Assembly: GCF_000498395.2 (NCBI RefSeq)
Contig: NZ_CP010979.1
Span: 5,614,501 to 5,678,500 of the forward strand
DNA: 64,000 bases
Source of the DNA: Pseudomonas putida S13.1.2
GTDB lineage: Bacteria; Pseudomonadota; Gammaproteobacteria; Pseudomonadales; Pseudomonadaceae
Reading direction: 5' to 3'
Both the position numbers and the translations under genes were made by a program. The notes under the pieces were generated by a model. That model was not told the origin of the DNA. It worked only from the letters and a program-made list of their open reading frames with translations, and did not search any database. Shown here in pieces: positions 42,680 through 51,325 of this stretch (position 1 is its first letter; each line of letters opens with the position of its first letter).

Positions 42680-44980
42680 ATGCAAGCAGCCAAACCACTC
42701 TACGACTATCCCAAGTACTGGGCCGAATGCTTCGGGCCAGCACCTTTCCTGCCGATGAGCAGGCAGGAGATGGATCTGCTCGGCTGGGATTCCTGCGACA
42801 TCATCATCGTGACCGGTGATGCCTACGTCGACCATCCGTCGTTCGGCATGGCCATCATCGGCCGCCTGCTGGAAGCCCAGGGCTTTCGCGTAGGTATCAT
42901 CGCCCAGCCGAACTGGCAGTCGAAAGACGACTTCATGAAGCTTGGCGAGCCGAACCTGTTCTTCGGCGTGGCCGCGGGCAACATGGACTCCATGATCAAC
43001 CGCTACACCGCCGACAAAAAGATCCGTTCCGACGATGCCTATACCCCTGGTGGCCTGGCAGGCAGCCGTCCGGACCGCGCCAGCCTGGTGTACAGCCAGC
43101 GCTGTAAGGAAGCCTACAAGCATGTGCCGATCGTACTCGGCGGCATCGAGGCTTCGCTGCGCCGCATCGCCCACTACGACTACTGGCAGGACAAGGTGCG
43201 TCACTCGATCCTGATCGACGCCAGCGCCGACATCCTGCTGTTCGGCAACGCCGAGCGTGCGGTGGTGGAAGTGGCCCAGCGCCTGGCCAGTGGCGAGACG
43301 ATCGAGAGCATCACTGACATCCGCGGCACCGCGTTCGTGCGCCGTGATACCCCGCAGGGCTGGTACGAGATCGACTCCACCCGCATCGACCGCCCGGGCC
43401 GCGTCGACAAGATCATCAACCCGTACGTGAACACCCAGGACACCCAGGCCTGCGCCATCGAGCAGGCCAAGGGCGACCAGGAAGACCCGAACGAAGCCAA
43501 GGTGGTGCAGATTCTCGACAGCCCGGCCGTGACCCGGGAAAAGTCGGTAATCCGCCTGCCTTCGTTCGAAAAGGTGCGTAACGACCCGGTGCTCTATGCC
43601 CACGCCAACCGCGTGCTGCACCTGGAGACCAACCCGGGCAACGCCCGCGCCCTGGTGCAGAAGCACGGCGAAGTGGATGTGTGGTTCAACCCGCCACCCA
43701 TCCCCATGACCACCGAAGAAATGGACTACGTGTTCGGCATGCCTTACGCCCGTGTGCCGCACCCGGCCTATGGCAAGGAGCGCATCCCGGCCTACGAGAT
43801 GATCCGTTTCTCGGTGAACATCATGCGTGGCTGCTTTGGTGGCTGCACCTTCTGCTCGATCACCGAGCATGAAGGCCGCATCATCCAGAACCGCTCGCAC
43901 GAGTCGATCCTGCACGAGATCGAAGAAATGCGCGACAAGGTGCCGGGCTTCACCGGCGTGGTCTCCGACCTTGGCGGGCCGACCGCCAACATGTACCGCA
44001 TCGCCTGCAAGAGCCATGAAATCGAGAAGCACTGCCGCAAGCCGTCGTGCGTGTTCCCGGGTATCTGCGAAAACCTCAACACCGACCACAGCTCGCTGAT
44101 TGAGCTGTACCGCAAGGCGCGCGCCCTGCCAGGTGTGAAGAAGATCCTGATCGCCTCGGGCCTGCGCTATGACCTGGCCGTGGAGTCGCCGGAGTACGTC
44201 AAGGAACTGGTAACCCACCATGTTGGCGGCTACCTGAAGATTGCCCCGGAGCACACCGAGCGTGGCCCGCTGGACAAGATGATGAAGCCGGGCATCGGCT
44301 CCTACGACCGCTTCAAGCGTATGTTCGAGAAATACTCGAAAGAGGCGGGCAAGGAGCAATACCTGATCCCGTACTTCATCGCCGCACACCCGGGCACCAC
44401 CGACGAAGACATGATGAACCTGGCCCTGTGGCTGAAGGGCAACGGCTTCCGCGCCGACCAGGTGCAGGCGTTCTACCCGTCGCCGATGGCATCGGCCACG
44501 GCCATGTACCACTCGGGCAAGAACCCGCTGCGCAAGGTGACCTACAAGAGTGAAGGGGTTGAGATCGTCAAGAGCGACGAGCAACGCCGCCTGCACAAGG
44601 CGTTTTTGCGCTACCACGACCCGAAGGGCTGGCCGATGCTGCGTGAAGCCCTGGAGCGTATGGGCCGCGCCGACCTGATTGGGCCGGGCAAGCACCAGCT
44701 GATCCCGTTGCACCAGCCGCAATCCGACACGTATCAGAGCGCGCGCCGCAAGAACTCGACGCCAGCGGGCAGCCACAAGGTGGGCAAGGACCAGAAGATC
44801 CTCACCCAGCACACCGGCCTGCCACCGCGTGGCAGCGATGGCAGCAAGCCGTGGGACAAGCGTGAGAAGGCCAAGGCCGAGGCGTTTGCGCGTAACCAGC
44901 AGGCGGCCAAGGAACGCAAGGAAGCAGCCAAGGGCGGCAAGGGTAACAAGAAGCCGCGTCAGCCCGTTATTCCGCGCTGA
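42680..44980 (+). CDS. YgiQ family radical SAM protein
   Basis: The 766-aa product has an N-terminal UPF0313-type domain (WDSCDIIIVTGDAYVDHPSF). The radical SAM core holds the cluster motif CFGGCTFC (CxxxCxxC) near residue 387, followed by SITEHEGRIIQNRSHESI. A DUF3362-like C-terminal region (VQAFYPSPMA) ends in a Lys-rich tail. The reaction catalysed by YgiQ proteins is not established. Start 42680 gives the length I expect for the family; the open frame upstream runs through the inverted repeat and is not coding. It stands alone. Confidence 0.9.
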   Translation: MQAAKPLYDYPKYWAECFGPAPFLPMSRQEMDLLGWDSCDIIIVTGDAYVDHPSFGMAIIGRLLEAQGFRVGIIAQPNWQSKDDFMKLGEPNLFFGVAAGNMDSMINRYTADKKIRSDDAYTPGGLAGSRPDRASLVYSQRCKEAYKHVPIVLGGIEASLRRIAHYDYWQDKVRHSILIDASADILLFGNAERAVVEVAQRLASGETIESITDIRGTAFVRRDTPQGWYEIDSTRIDRPGRVDKIINPYVNTQDTQACAIEQAKGDQEDPNEAKVVQILDSPAVTREKSVIRLPSFEKVRNDPVLYAHANRVLHLETNPGNARALVQKHGEVDVWFNPPPIPMTTEEMDYVFGMPYARVPHPAYGKERIPAYEMIRFSVNIMRGCFGGCTFCSITEHEGRIIQNRSHESILHEIEEMRDKVPGFTGVVSDLGGPTANMYRIACKSHEIEKHCRKPSCVFPGICENLNTDHSSLIELYRKARALPGVKKILIASGLRYDLAVESPEYVKELVTHHVGGYLKIAPEHTERGPLDKMMKPGIGSYDRFKRMFEKYSKEAGKEQYLIPYFIAAHPGTTDEDMMNLALWLKGNGFRADQVQAFYPSPMASATAMYHSGKNPLRKVTYKSEGVEIVKSDEQRRLHKAFLRYHDPKGWPMLREALERMGRADLIGPGKHQLIPLHQPQSDTYQSARRKNSTPAGSHKVGKDQKILTQHTGLPPRGSDGSKPWDKREKAKAEAFARNQQAAKERKEAAKGGKGNKKPRQPVIPR

Positions 44981-44991
44981 TTGATCTATTT

Positions 44992-45100
44992 TGGGGCTGC
45001 TTTGCAGCCCTTTCGCGGCACAAGGCCGCTCCTACAAGAAACCGCGATTCCCTGTAGGAGCGGCCTTGTGCCGCGAAAGGACCGCAAAGCGGTCCCAAAA
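44992..45100. repeat. Inverted repeat of the TAGGAGCGGCCTTG class
   Basis: GGGGCTGCTTTGCAGCCCTT hairpin, then CGCGGCACAAGGCCGCTCCT and its reverse complement, then GACCGCAAAGCGGTCC. It lies between convergent genes and may act as a terminator for both. Confidence 0.85.
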
Positions 45101-45109
45101 ATCTCAGCT

Positions 45110-45697
45110 TCAATCAGGCTGCTTGTCGACCCACTTCGGCACCACCGGCGCCACAAAACGGTCCATCCCGTCCAGCAGCGCGTCCGGCTGCTGCCCCAGC
45201 AGCAACATCGCCCGATGTTGCGGCCGCACAAAGCCTTCTTCGACGATATGGTCGAGGAACCCGCCCAGTTTCTCGTAGAAGCCGTTCACATCCAGCAGCC
45301 CCAGTGGCTTGGCGTGATAGCCCAGTTGCCCCCAGGTCCAGACTTCGAACAGTTCTTCCAGCGTACCCAGCCCACCCGGCAGGGCGATGAAGGCATCGCT
45401 CAGCTCGGCCATGCGTGCCTTGCGTGCATGCATGCCGTCGACCACTTCCAGGCGGCTGAGGCCCTTGTGGCCGATTTCGGCGTTCATCAGGCTTTCGGGA
45501 ATGATCCCGATCACTTCGCCACCGGCCGCCATGGCCGCGTCGGCTACGGTGCCCATCAGGCCGACCGCACCGCCGCCATAGACCAGGGTCAGGCCGCGAC
45601 GCGCAATGGCCTGGCCAAGTGCGATGGCGGCTTCACGGTAGGCAGGGTTGGCGCCGATGCTGGCGCCGCAGAACACACAAACGGAACGTACGGGCAT
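45110..45697 (-). CDS. LOG family (TIGR00730) nucleotide phosphoribohydrolase
   Basis: The 195-aa product has the LOG signature: VCVFCGASIGANPAYREAA at the N-terminus, VYGGGAVGLMGTVADAA, and the catalytic PGGLGTLEELFEVW. Characterised members cut the N-glycosidic bond of cytokinin riboside or purine 5'-monophosphates and release the free base. Older annotations as lysine decarboxylase are misleading. A small reverse-strand ORF and a GntR-type palindrome lie upstream, so it may be the second gene of a short operon. Confidence 0.9.
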   Translation of the reverse strand: MPVRSVCVFCGASIGANPAYREAAIALGQAIARRGLTLVYGGGAVGLMGTVADAAMAAGGEVIGIIPESLMNAEIGHKGLSRLEVVDGMHARKARMAELSDAFIALPGGLGTLEELFEVWTWGQLGYHAKPLGLLDVNGFYEKLGGFLDHIVEEGFVRPQHRAMLLLGQQPDALLDGMDRFVAPVVPKWVDKQPD

Positions 45698-45761
45698 TGC
45701 TCATCTCCTGTCACTCAGGTGGACAGGGTACGGCGCATGCCCGTCGCTTCCAAGGCCGTGT

Positions 45762-45851
45762 TCATTCCGGGCGGGAGAATTCGCAGATGGCACCCGTGGC
45801 CCCGTGGGCATAGGCGGCGAGCAGGCTGTTGATGAAGGCAGAGATGGGCAT
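45762..45851 (-). CDS. Putative 29-aa ORF upstream of the LOG gene
   Basis: From ATG 45851 the reverse strand reads MPISAFINSLLAAYAHGATG then AICEFSRPE and a stop. A strong ribosome-binding site (TAGGAGCAATACCAAATG) is present. It could be a short functional peptide, a leader peptide or the head of a lost gene. It is too short for a family call. It lies between a GntR-type palindrome and the LOG gene. Confidence 0.4.
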   Translation of the reverse strand: MPISAFINSLLAAYAHGATGAICEFSRPE

Positions 45852-45920
45852 TTGGTATTGCTCCTAAATGAGAGGTTGTCCCATCGTCTAGTAAAAGGGC
45901 ATGATGTGCTCTTAGATTGG

Positions 45921-45930
45921 TTGTATACAA
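45921..45930. promoter_or_regulatory. TTGTATACAA palindrome, GntR/FadR-type operator candidate
   Basis: The perfect ten-base palindrome TTGTATACAA matches the core bound by several FadR-subfamily GntR regulators. It sits 70 bases upstream of the small ORF at 45851 and about 115 bases before azurin. No gntR gene is present in the window. Confidence 0.5.
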
Positions 45931-45971
45931 TCCATTGAACAATTCTACTGGCTGGCCTGTTGACACCCCCC

Positions 45972-45985
45972 TTGACCCATATCAG
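45972..45985 (+). promoter_or_regulatory. ANR/FNR-type box upstream of azurin
   Basis: TTGACCCATATCAG matches the ANR consensus TTGAY-N4-RTCAA except for the last base. It lies about 60 bases before the azurin start. Azurin genes of pseudomonads are known ANR targets, which supports the call. Confidence 0.6.
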
Positions 45986-46047
45986 CAAGGGGCCGAACGG
46001 TTTCAGGCAGTCTCGCAATTGATAAAACCCTGCCAAGGAGATTCATG

Positions 46048-46497
46048 ATGTTTGCGAAAGCTGTAGCGGTATCCCTGCTGACCCTCGCCAGCGCCTCTGT
46101 CTTTGCAGCCGAATGCTCGGTGACTGTCGAATCGACGGACCAGATGTCCTATACCACCAAGGAATTCACCGTCGACAAGAGCTGCAAGGAGTTCACCGTC
46201 AAACTGACCCACTCCGGCAACCTGCCGAAGAACGTCATGGGCCACAACCTGGTGATCAGCAAGACTACCGACATGCAGGCCATTGCCACTGAAGGCATGA
46301 CCCAGGGCATCGAAAAGGGCTACCTGAAGGAAGATAACGCCAACATCATCGCCCACACTGCGATGATCGGCGCACCGGAAAAAGAGACCGAAGTGAAGTT
46401 CGACACTTCCAAGCTGGAAGCCGGTGGTGACTACAGCTTCTTCTGCACCTTCCCGGGCCACATCTCGATGATGAAAGGCAAGGTCGTCGTCAAGTAA
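46048..46497 (+). CDS. azu: Azurin (blue copper protein)
   Basis: Azurin is a periplasmic electron carrier. The 149-aa precursor has a signal peptide (MFAKAVAVSLLTLASASVFA) and a mature part starting AECSVTVESTDQM. Copper ligands are visible: His in MGHNLVIS, and Cys, His and Met in FFCTFPGHISMMKG. The Cys pair (ECSVT, KSCKE) forms the family disulfide. Tandem ATGs lie at 46045 and 46048; the second has better spacing from AAGGAG. It stands alone, with an ANR-type box upstream. Confidence 0.96.
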   Translation: MFAKAVAVSLLTLASASVFAAECSVTVESTDQMSYTTKEFTVDKSCKEFTVKLTHSGNLPKNVMGHNLVISKTTDMQAIATEGMTQGIEKGYLKEDNANIIAHTAMIGAPEKETEVKFDTSKLEAGGDYSFFCTFPGHISMMKGKVVVK

Positions 46498-46510
46498 TGA
46501 CAGCTGTGTA

Positions 46511-46608
46511 GGCCTCTCGGGCCTATTCGCGGGCACGCCCGCTCCCACAGGTTAATCACTGTTTTCAAGGGCAGTGAAAATCCTGTGGGAGCGGGCGTGC
46601 CCGCGAAG
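46511..46608. repeat. REP pair between azurin and nadE
   Basis: Inverted TTCGCGGGCACGCCCGCTCC and its complement are about 33 bases apart between convergent genes. Confidence 0.88.
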
Positions 46609-46611
46609 CTT

Positions 46612-47439
46612 TTACGGGGCGAACGGCAGTTCGCGCTTGTGCTGGGTCTTGTGGTAGGTAGCAACGATGATGTCGAACGCCGCCTGATCAACCGGCAACC
46701 CATGCAGGAAGGCATCGATCTGCTGGTAGGTCACGCCATGCGATGCTTCGTCCGGCTTGCCCGGCTCCAGGTCCTCAAGGTCGGCAGTCGGCACCTTCTC
46801 CACCAGTGACTCCGGTGCGCCAAAGCTGCGCGCAATGGCCCGTACCTGGTTCTTCACCAGCCCGCTCAGCGGCGCCAGGTCGCAGGCACCATCACCAAAC
46901 TTGGTAAAGAAGCCCATCACCGCCTCGGCGGCGTGGTCGGTACCGATCACCAGGCCCGCGCGGGCGCCGGCGATGGTGTACTGGGCAACCATGCGGGTAC
47001 GTGCCTTGACGTTGCCCACCACAAAGTCCACCAACGTTGGCGAGCCGTTCTTCAACTCCACCACTTCAGCGGCCAATGCCCGCACCGCCGGGGCGATATC
47101 CACGGTGTGCACTTCATCGGCCTTGATCACGTCGAGGCAGGCCTGGGCGTCATGTTCGTCATGCTGCACCTGGTAGGGCAGGCGCACGGCAATGAAGGTG
47201 TAGGCCTTGTCGCCGGTTTCGGCGCGCAGTTCATTCACGGCGCGCTGGGCGAGCAGGGCGGCAGTCAGCGAGTCGACACCGCCGCTGATGCCCAGCACCA
47301 GGGTCTTGAGCCGGGCGTTGGCCAGGCAATCCTTGATGAACGCCACACGCCGGGCGACTTCGGCCTCAAGCGCGGTAGCGTCGGCGAACGGCGGCTGTAC
47401 CTTAAGCGCCTGGGCAATCTCTTGCTGAACCGCTTGCAT
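46612..47439 (-). CDS. nadE: NH3-dependent NAD+ synthetase
   Basis: NadE converts nicotinic acid adenine dinucleotide to NAD+ using ATP and ammonia. The 275-aa product shows the ATP pyrophosphatase motif GISGGVDSLTAALLAQ near residue 50 and GTDHAAEAVMGFFTKFGDG, with acidic substrate contacts. There is no N-terminal glutaminase domain, so free ammonia is used. It lies directly downstream of pncB (three-base gap) on the same strand, joining two consecutive branches of NAD salvage. Confidence 0.96.
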   Translation of the reverse strand: MQAVQQEIAQALKVQPPFADATALEAEVARRVAFIKDCLANARLKTLVLGISGGVDSLTAALLAQRAVNELRAETGDKAYTFIAVRLPYQVQHDEHDAQACLDVIKADEVHTVDIAPAVRALAAEVVELKNGSPTLVDFVVGNVKARTRMVAQYTIAGARAGLVIGTDHAAEAVMGFFTKFGDGACDLAPLSGLVKNQVRAIARSFGAPESLVEKVPTADLEDLEPGKPDEASHGVTYQQIDAFLHGLPVDQAAFDIIVATYHKTQHKRELPFAP

Positions 47440-47442
47440 GGG

Positions 47443-48648
47443 TTACTCCTTGCTGGGGACTTTGAATACGTGGCGCATGTAGGCGACGAAGTTCTCGTCA
47501 CGGCACTGGGTCTTGGCGGCTTCGTCCGAGATCTTGGCCACCGGCGCGCCGTTGCAGTCGGTCATTTTAAGCACGATGCTCATCGGGGCCACACCCGGTA
47601 TGTCACATGTCAGGTTGGTGCCGATGCCAAAGCTGACGTTGATGCGACCACGCAGGGCACGGAAGATCTCCAGCGAGCGGGTCAGGTTGAGGCCGTCGGA
47701 AAACACCAGGGTCTTGGTCATCGGGTCGATACCCAGCTTCTGGTAATGGGCAATGGCCTTCTCCGCCCAGGCCACCGGCTCGCCCGAGTCGTGGCGCAGG
47801 CCGTCGAAGAGCTTGGCGAAGTACAGGTCGAAATCGCCGAGGAACGCATCCATGGTGATGCAGTCGGTCAGGGCAATGCCAAGCAGGCCGCGGTACTCGC
47901 GCACCCAGCAGTCCAGTGCGGCGATCTGGCTGTCGATCAGCCGTGGGCCGAGCTGCTGGTGGGCCATGATCCATTCATGGGCCATGGTGCCCAGCGGCTT
48001 GATATCCAGTTTCCATGCCAGGTCGACGTTGCTGGTGCCGACGAAGCGGGCCGGGAAGTCGTCGCGTAGCACCCGCACCACGTCTTCCTGGACACGGCTG
48101 GAAAAACGCCGACGGGTGCCGAAGTCGGCTACCTGCAGTTCGGCCAGTTCGTCATCGCTGGCATGCGCACGCAGCCAGTCGAACTTGCGGTACAGCTGGT
48201 CGCGCGCTTCGGCCAGGCGCATGTGCGGGTGCAGATGGCGGTTGCGCACTTCGCTGATGATGGCCAGCAGCGGGACTTCGAACAGGATCACATGCAGCCA
48301 CGGGCCCTTCAGGCGCAGGAACAGTTGGTCGTTTTCAATGCCGACGCGTACGTAGCGCAGGTTGAAGCGGAACAGGCGCAGAAAACGCAGGAAGTCCGGC
48401 TTGAGGAAGCTGATGCGTTCGAGGAAAGCCAGTTGGCCGTCGTCCAGGGTGAGGTCGCTGAGTAGCTCGAGCTGGTTGCGGATCTCGCCCAGGTAAGGGC
48501 GCAGGTCCTCGCCGTTGCGGCAGCGGAATTCCCATTCGACGTCGGCGTCCGGGTAGTTGTGCAGCACACCCTGCATCATGGTGAGTTTGTAGAAGTCGGT
48601 GTCGAGCAGGTTGTGCACGATGCGCTCGGCGAATGCGCTTTCGCTCAT
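47443..48648 (-). CDS. pncB: Nicotinate phosphoribosyltransferase
   Basis: PncB makes nicotinate mononucleotide from nicotinate and PRPP, stimulated by ATP. The 401-aa product starts near MSESAFAERIV and includes LLDTDFYKLTMMQ, EWEFRCRNGE, VGTSNVDLAW, FGIGTNLTCD and GLRHDSGEPV, all typical of the family. The start at 48648 has GGAG ten bases upstream; the frame further upstream runs into a REP. It forms an operon with nadE. Confidence 0.96.
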   Translation of the reverse strand: MSESAFAERIVHNLLDTDFYKLTMMQGVLHNYPDADVEWEFRCRNGEDLRPYLGEIRNQLELLSDLTLDDGQLAFLERISFLKPDFLRFLRLFRFNLRYVRVGIENDQLFLRLKGPWLHVILFEVPLLAIISEVRNRHLHPHMRLAEARDQLYRKFDWLRAHASDDELAELQVADFGTRRRFSSRVQEDVVRVLRDDFPARFVGTSNVDLAWKLDIKPLGTMAHEWIMAHQQLGPRLIDSQIAALDCWVREYRGLLGIALTDCITMDAFLGDFDLYFAKLFDGLRHDSGEPVAWAEKAIAHYQKLGIDPMTKTLVFSDGLNLTRSLEIFRALRGRINVSFGIGTNLTCDIPGVAPMSIVLKMTDCNGAPVAKISDEAAKTQCRDENFVAYMRHVFKVPSKE

Positions 48649-48719
48649 CAAGGGGGCTCCGGAAGCGGCGAATGGCCGACATTGTGCCAGCCTTTTGGGC
48701 CTTGTTGTGTCTGGGCTGG

Positions 48720-48750
48720 CCTCTTCGCGGGTGAACCCGCTCCCACAGGG
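48720..48750. repeat. Single REP core
   Basis: One TTCGCGGGTGAACCCGCTCC copy with CACAG tail. Unlike the other sites in the window it has no inverted partner nearby. Confidence 0.75.
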
Positions 48751-49041
48751 CTGCGTATCTGCCAAAACAGAGGTGTTTTTCCGTGCACCGGCTAGCCTTC
48801 AAACGGTGCCGCCTGTAGCAGTTGCGCACCAGCGGTGTGCACTTCGGTGACGTCCGCTGTTACAGGGCGGTTGCACGTAAACACTTGCCAGGGTTGCAAT
48901 GATGGCACATGGCGGTTGCTCCTTGTCTGTACGTGTGGTGGCGCCTGCCGCGCGGCAGACGGTTGCACGCTCAATAAAGAAAAGGCCGTCGGTCGCCTGC
49001 AGTGCGCCTGCGCAGTGTGTTTTCCCGGAAGACAAAACCTA

Positions 49042-49057
49042 TGGCACGGCCCTTGCT
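49042..49057 (+). promoter_or_regulatory. Sigma-54 (RpoN) promoter of the liv operon
   Basis: TGGCACG-GCCC-TTGCT is a perfect match to the -24/-12 consensus TGGCACG-N4-TTGCW. It lies 61 bases before livK, giving a leader of about 50 bases. Such a promoter needs an enhancer-binding activator, for example NtrC; I could not place its site with confidence. Confidence 0.8.
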
Positions 49058-49117
49058 CTGAGCACAGGGTTGAGAAGTTGTAGTGCCAACCAAAAAAAAC
49101 TCTAGGAGCACCACCTC

Positions 49118-50254
49118 ATGTCGCAGACGTTTTACAAGAAAGGTTTCCTGGCACTGGCCGTCGCTACGGCCCTGGGTGTTTCTTCGTATGTTCAGGCCGA
49201 CGTCAAGATCGGTGTAGCGGGCCCGATGACCGGGGCTAACGCGGCGTTTGGCGAGCAGTACATGAAAGGTGCGCAGGCAGCGGCCGACAAGATCAACGCA
49301 GCCGGTGGCGTCAACGGCGAGAAAATCGTCCTGGTCAAAGGCGACGATGCCTGCGAACCGAAGCAGGCCGTGGCGGTAGCCAACCGCCTGGCCGATCAGG
49401 ACAAGGTGATCGGCGTAGTGGGCCACTTCTGTTCTTCCAACACCATTCCGGCGTCCGAGGTGTATGACGAAGCGGGCATCATCGCCATTACCCCGGGCTC
49501 GACCAACCCACAAGTGACCGAGCGCGGCCTCAGCGCCATGTTCCGCATGTGCGGCCGTGACGACCAGCAGGGCATCGTGGCCGGTGACTACATCGTCGAC
49601 GTGCTCAAGGGCAAGAAAGTCGCGGTGCTGCACGACAAGGACACCTACGGCCAGGGCCTGGCCGATGCGACCAAGGCACAGCTTGAGAAGCGCGGCGTCA
49701 AGCCGGTGCTGTATGAAGGCCTGACCCGTGGCGAGAAAGACTTCAGCGCCGTGGTTACCAAGATCCGTTCCACCGGTGCCGACGTGGTTTACTTCGGCGG
49801 CCTGCACCCGGAAGCCGGCCCGCTGGTGCGCCAGCTGCGCGAGCAGGGCCTGAAGGACGTCAAGTTCATGTCCGATGACGGCATCGTCACCGACGAACTG
49901 GTGTCCACCGCCGGCGGCAAGCAGTACGTCGATGGCGTGTACATGACCTTCGGCGCTGACCCACGCCTGTTGCCAGACAGCAAGGCCGTGGTGGAAGAGT
50001 TCCGCAAAGGCGGTACCGAGCCTGAAGGCTACACCCTGTATGCCTACGCTTCGGTACAAGCGCTGGCCGCAGCCTTCAATGGCTCCAAATCCAACAAGGG
50101 CGAAGACGCCGCCAAGTGGCTCAAGGCCAACCCGGTGCAGACCGTGATGGGCGAGAAGAAGTGGGACAGCAAGGGCGACCTGACCGTGTCCGACTACGTG
50201 GTCTACCAGTGGGACAAGGAAGGCAAGTACCACCAGCTGGAAAAACAAAAATAA
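49118..50254 (+). CDS. livK: Branched-chain amino acid-type ABC transporter, substrate-binding protein
   Basis: The 378-aa periplasmic protein has a signal peptide (about 1-27, MSQTFYKKGFLALAVATALG, ending VQADV). Its type I periplasmic fold starts VKIGVAGPMTGANAAFGEQY and includes GVVGHFCSSNTIPASEVYDE and AITPGSTNP, the substrate-contacting Ser/Thr region of LivJ/BraC proteins. It heads a five-gene cluster with two permeases and two ATPases. The real substrate could be another amino acid or amide, since sigma-54 control suggests nitrogen scavenging. Confidence 0.9.
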   Translation: MSQTFYKKGFLALAVATALGVSSYVQADVKIGVAGPMTGANAAFGEQYMKGAQAAADKINAAGGVNGEKIVLVKGDDACEPKQAVAVANRLADQDKVIGVVGHFCSSNTIPASEVYDEAGIIAITPGSTNPQVTERGLSAMFRMCGRDDQQGIVAGDYIVDVLKGKKVAVLHDKDTYGQGLADATKAQLEKRGVKPVLYEGLTRGEKDFSAVVTKIRSTGADVVYFGGLHPEAGPLVRQLREQGLKDVKFMSDDGIVTDELVSTAGGKQYVDGVYMTFGADPRLLPDSKAVVEEFRKGGTEPEGYTLYAYASVQALAAAFNGSKSNKGEDAAKWLKANPVQTVMGEKKWDSKGDLTVSDYVVYQWDKEGKYHQLEKQK

Positions 50255-50408
50255 CAACGGCAGCCCGCCCGGGCGCAGGCCCGGGCCATTGCCCCTGCGG
50301 TACCTGTCTTTATTCGGAGATCTGCACGGTTCTGCACTGCGGGGGCCGCTTTGTCCGTGGCCTGCCGTGGTCCGCGCCTGTGCAGTCTCACTCAGGTGAG
50401 ATTGCGTT

Positions 50409-51323
50409 ATGGATGGTATTTTCCTGCAGCAACTGGTCAACGGCCTGACCCTCGGGTCGGTCTATGGCCTGATCGCCATCGGCTACACAATGGTCTATGG
50501 CATCATCGGCATGATCAACTTCGCGCACGGCGAGGTGTATATGATTTCCGCGTACCTCGCGGCAATCAGCCTGGCATTGCTGGCCTATTTCGGCGTCGAG
50601 TCGTTCCCGCTACTGATGTTGGGCACGCTGTTGTTCACCGTCGTCGTCACGGGCGTCTATGGTTTCACCATCGAACGCATCGCCTACAAACCCCTGCGTA
50701 ACTCCACCCGCCTGGCGCCGCTGATCAGTGCCATCGGCATCTCGCTGATCCTGCAGAACTACGCACAGATCAGCCAGGGCGCCCGCCAGCAAGGCGTGCC
50801 CACCCTGCTTGAAGGTGCCTTGCGTGTCGAAGTCGGCACCGGCTTCGTGCAACTGACCTACACCAAGATCTTCATCCTGATCGCCGCCTTCGTGGGCATG
50901 GGCCTGCTCACCTACGTGATCAAGTACACCAAGCTCGGCCGCATGTGCCGTGCCACCCAGCAAGACCGCAAGATGGCCTCGATCCTGGGCATCAACACCG
51001 ACCGGGTGATTTCCTACGTGTTTGTCATCGGTGCGGTAATGGCCGCCCTGGCAGGTGTGCTGATCACCATGAACTACGGCACCTTCGATTTCTACGCCGG
51101 CTTCATCATCGGCATCAAGGCGTTCACCGCCGCAGTGCTCGGTGGTATCGGCTCGCTGCCTGGCGCCATGCTTGGCGGCATCATCCTGGGGATTTCCGAG
51201 TCGCTGTTCTCTGGCCTGATCAACTCCGACTACAAGGACGTGTTCAGCTTCTCGCTGCTGGTGATGATCCTTATCTTCCGCCCACAAGGCCTGCTGGGTC
51301 GCCCGCTCGTGGCTAAGGTGTGA
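50409..51323 (+). CDS. livH: Branched-chain amino acid ABC transporter permease LivH
   Basis: The 304-aa inner-membrane permease has about eight hydrophobic segments. It begins MDGIFLQQLVNGLTLGSVYG and has LIAIGYTMVYGIIGMINFAH, the LivH hallmark, and the EAA-like loop CRATQQDRKMASILGINTDR. It lies 154 bases after livK; the gap contains a GC-rich hairpin (GCCCGCCCGGGCGCAGGCCC) that might attenuate downstream expression. The next gene overlaps its end region. Confidence 0.94.
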   Translation: MDGIFLQQLVNGLTLGSVYGLIAIGYTMVYGIIGMINFAHGEVYMISAYLAAISLALLAYFGVESFPLLMLGTLLFTVVVTGVYGFTIERIAYKPLRNSTRLAPLISAIGISLILQNYAQISQGARQQGVPTLLEGALRVEVGTGFVQLTYTKIFILIAAFVGMGLLTYVIKYTKLGRMCRATQQDRKMASILGINTDRVISYVFVIGAVMAALAGVLITMNYGTFDFYAGFIIGIKAFTAAVLGGIGSLPGAMLGGIILGISESLFSGLINSDYKDVFSFSLLVMILIFRPQGLLGRPLVAKV

Positions 51324-51325
51324 AC

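Larger units (their letters stand above)
48649..49117. other. Intergenic region pncB / livK
   Basis: No gene is seen in these 469 bases between divergent genes. They contain a single REP core at about 48720-48750 (CTTCGCGGGTGAACCCGCTC), an imperfect dyad GCGCACC-AGC-GGTGTGC at 48824-48840, and a sigma-54 promoter at 49042-49057. Confidence 0.6.

Noticed and set aside
41984..44812. 942-aa open frame on the reverse strand
   Set aside because: It is the antisense shadow of the YgiQ-type radical SAM gene, which has cluster motifs and normal codon use. High GC leaves antisense frames open.
48824..48840. GCGCACC-AGC-GGTGTGC as an NtrC site for the sigma-54 promoter
   Set aside because: The spacing between GCAC and GTGC half-sites does not fit the NtrC consensus, and the dyad is imperfect.
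48835..49105. Small plus-strand ORFs upstream of livK
   Set aside because: They lack ribosome-binding sites, overlap each other and the sigma-54 promoter, and have no recognisable pattern.
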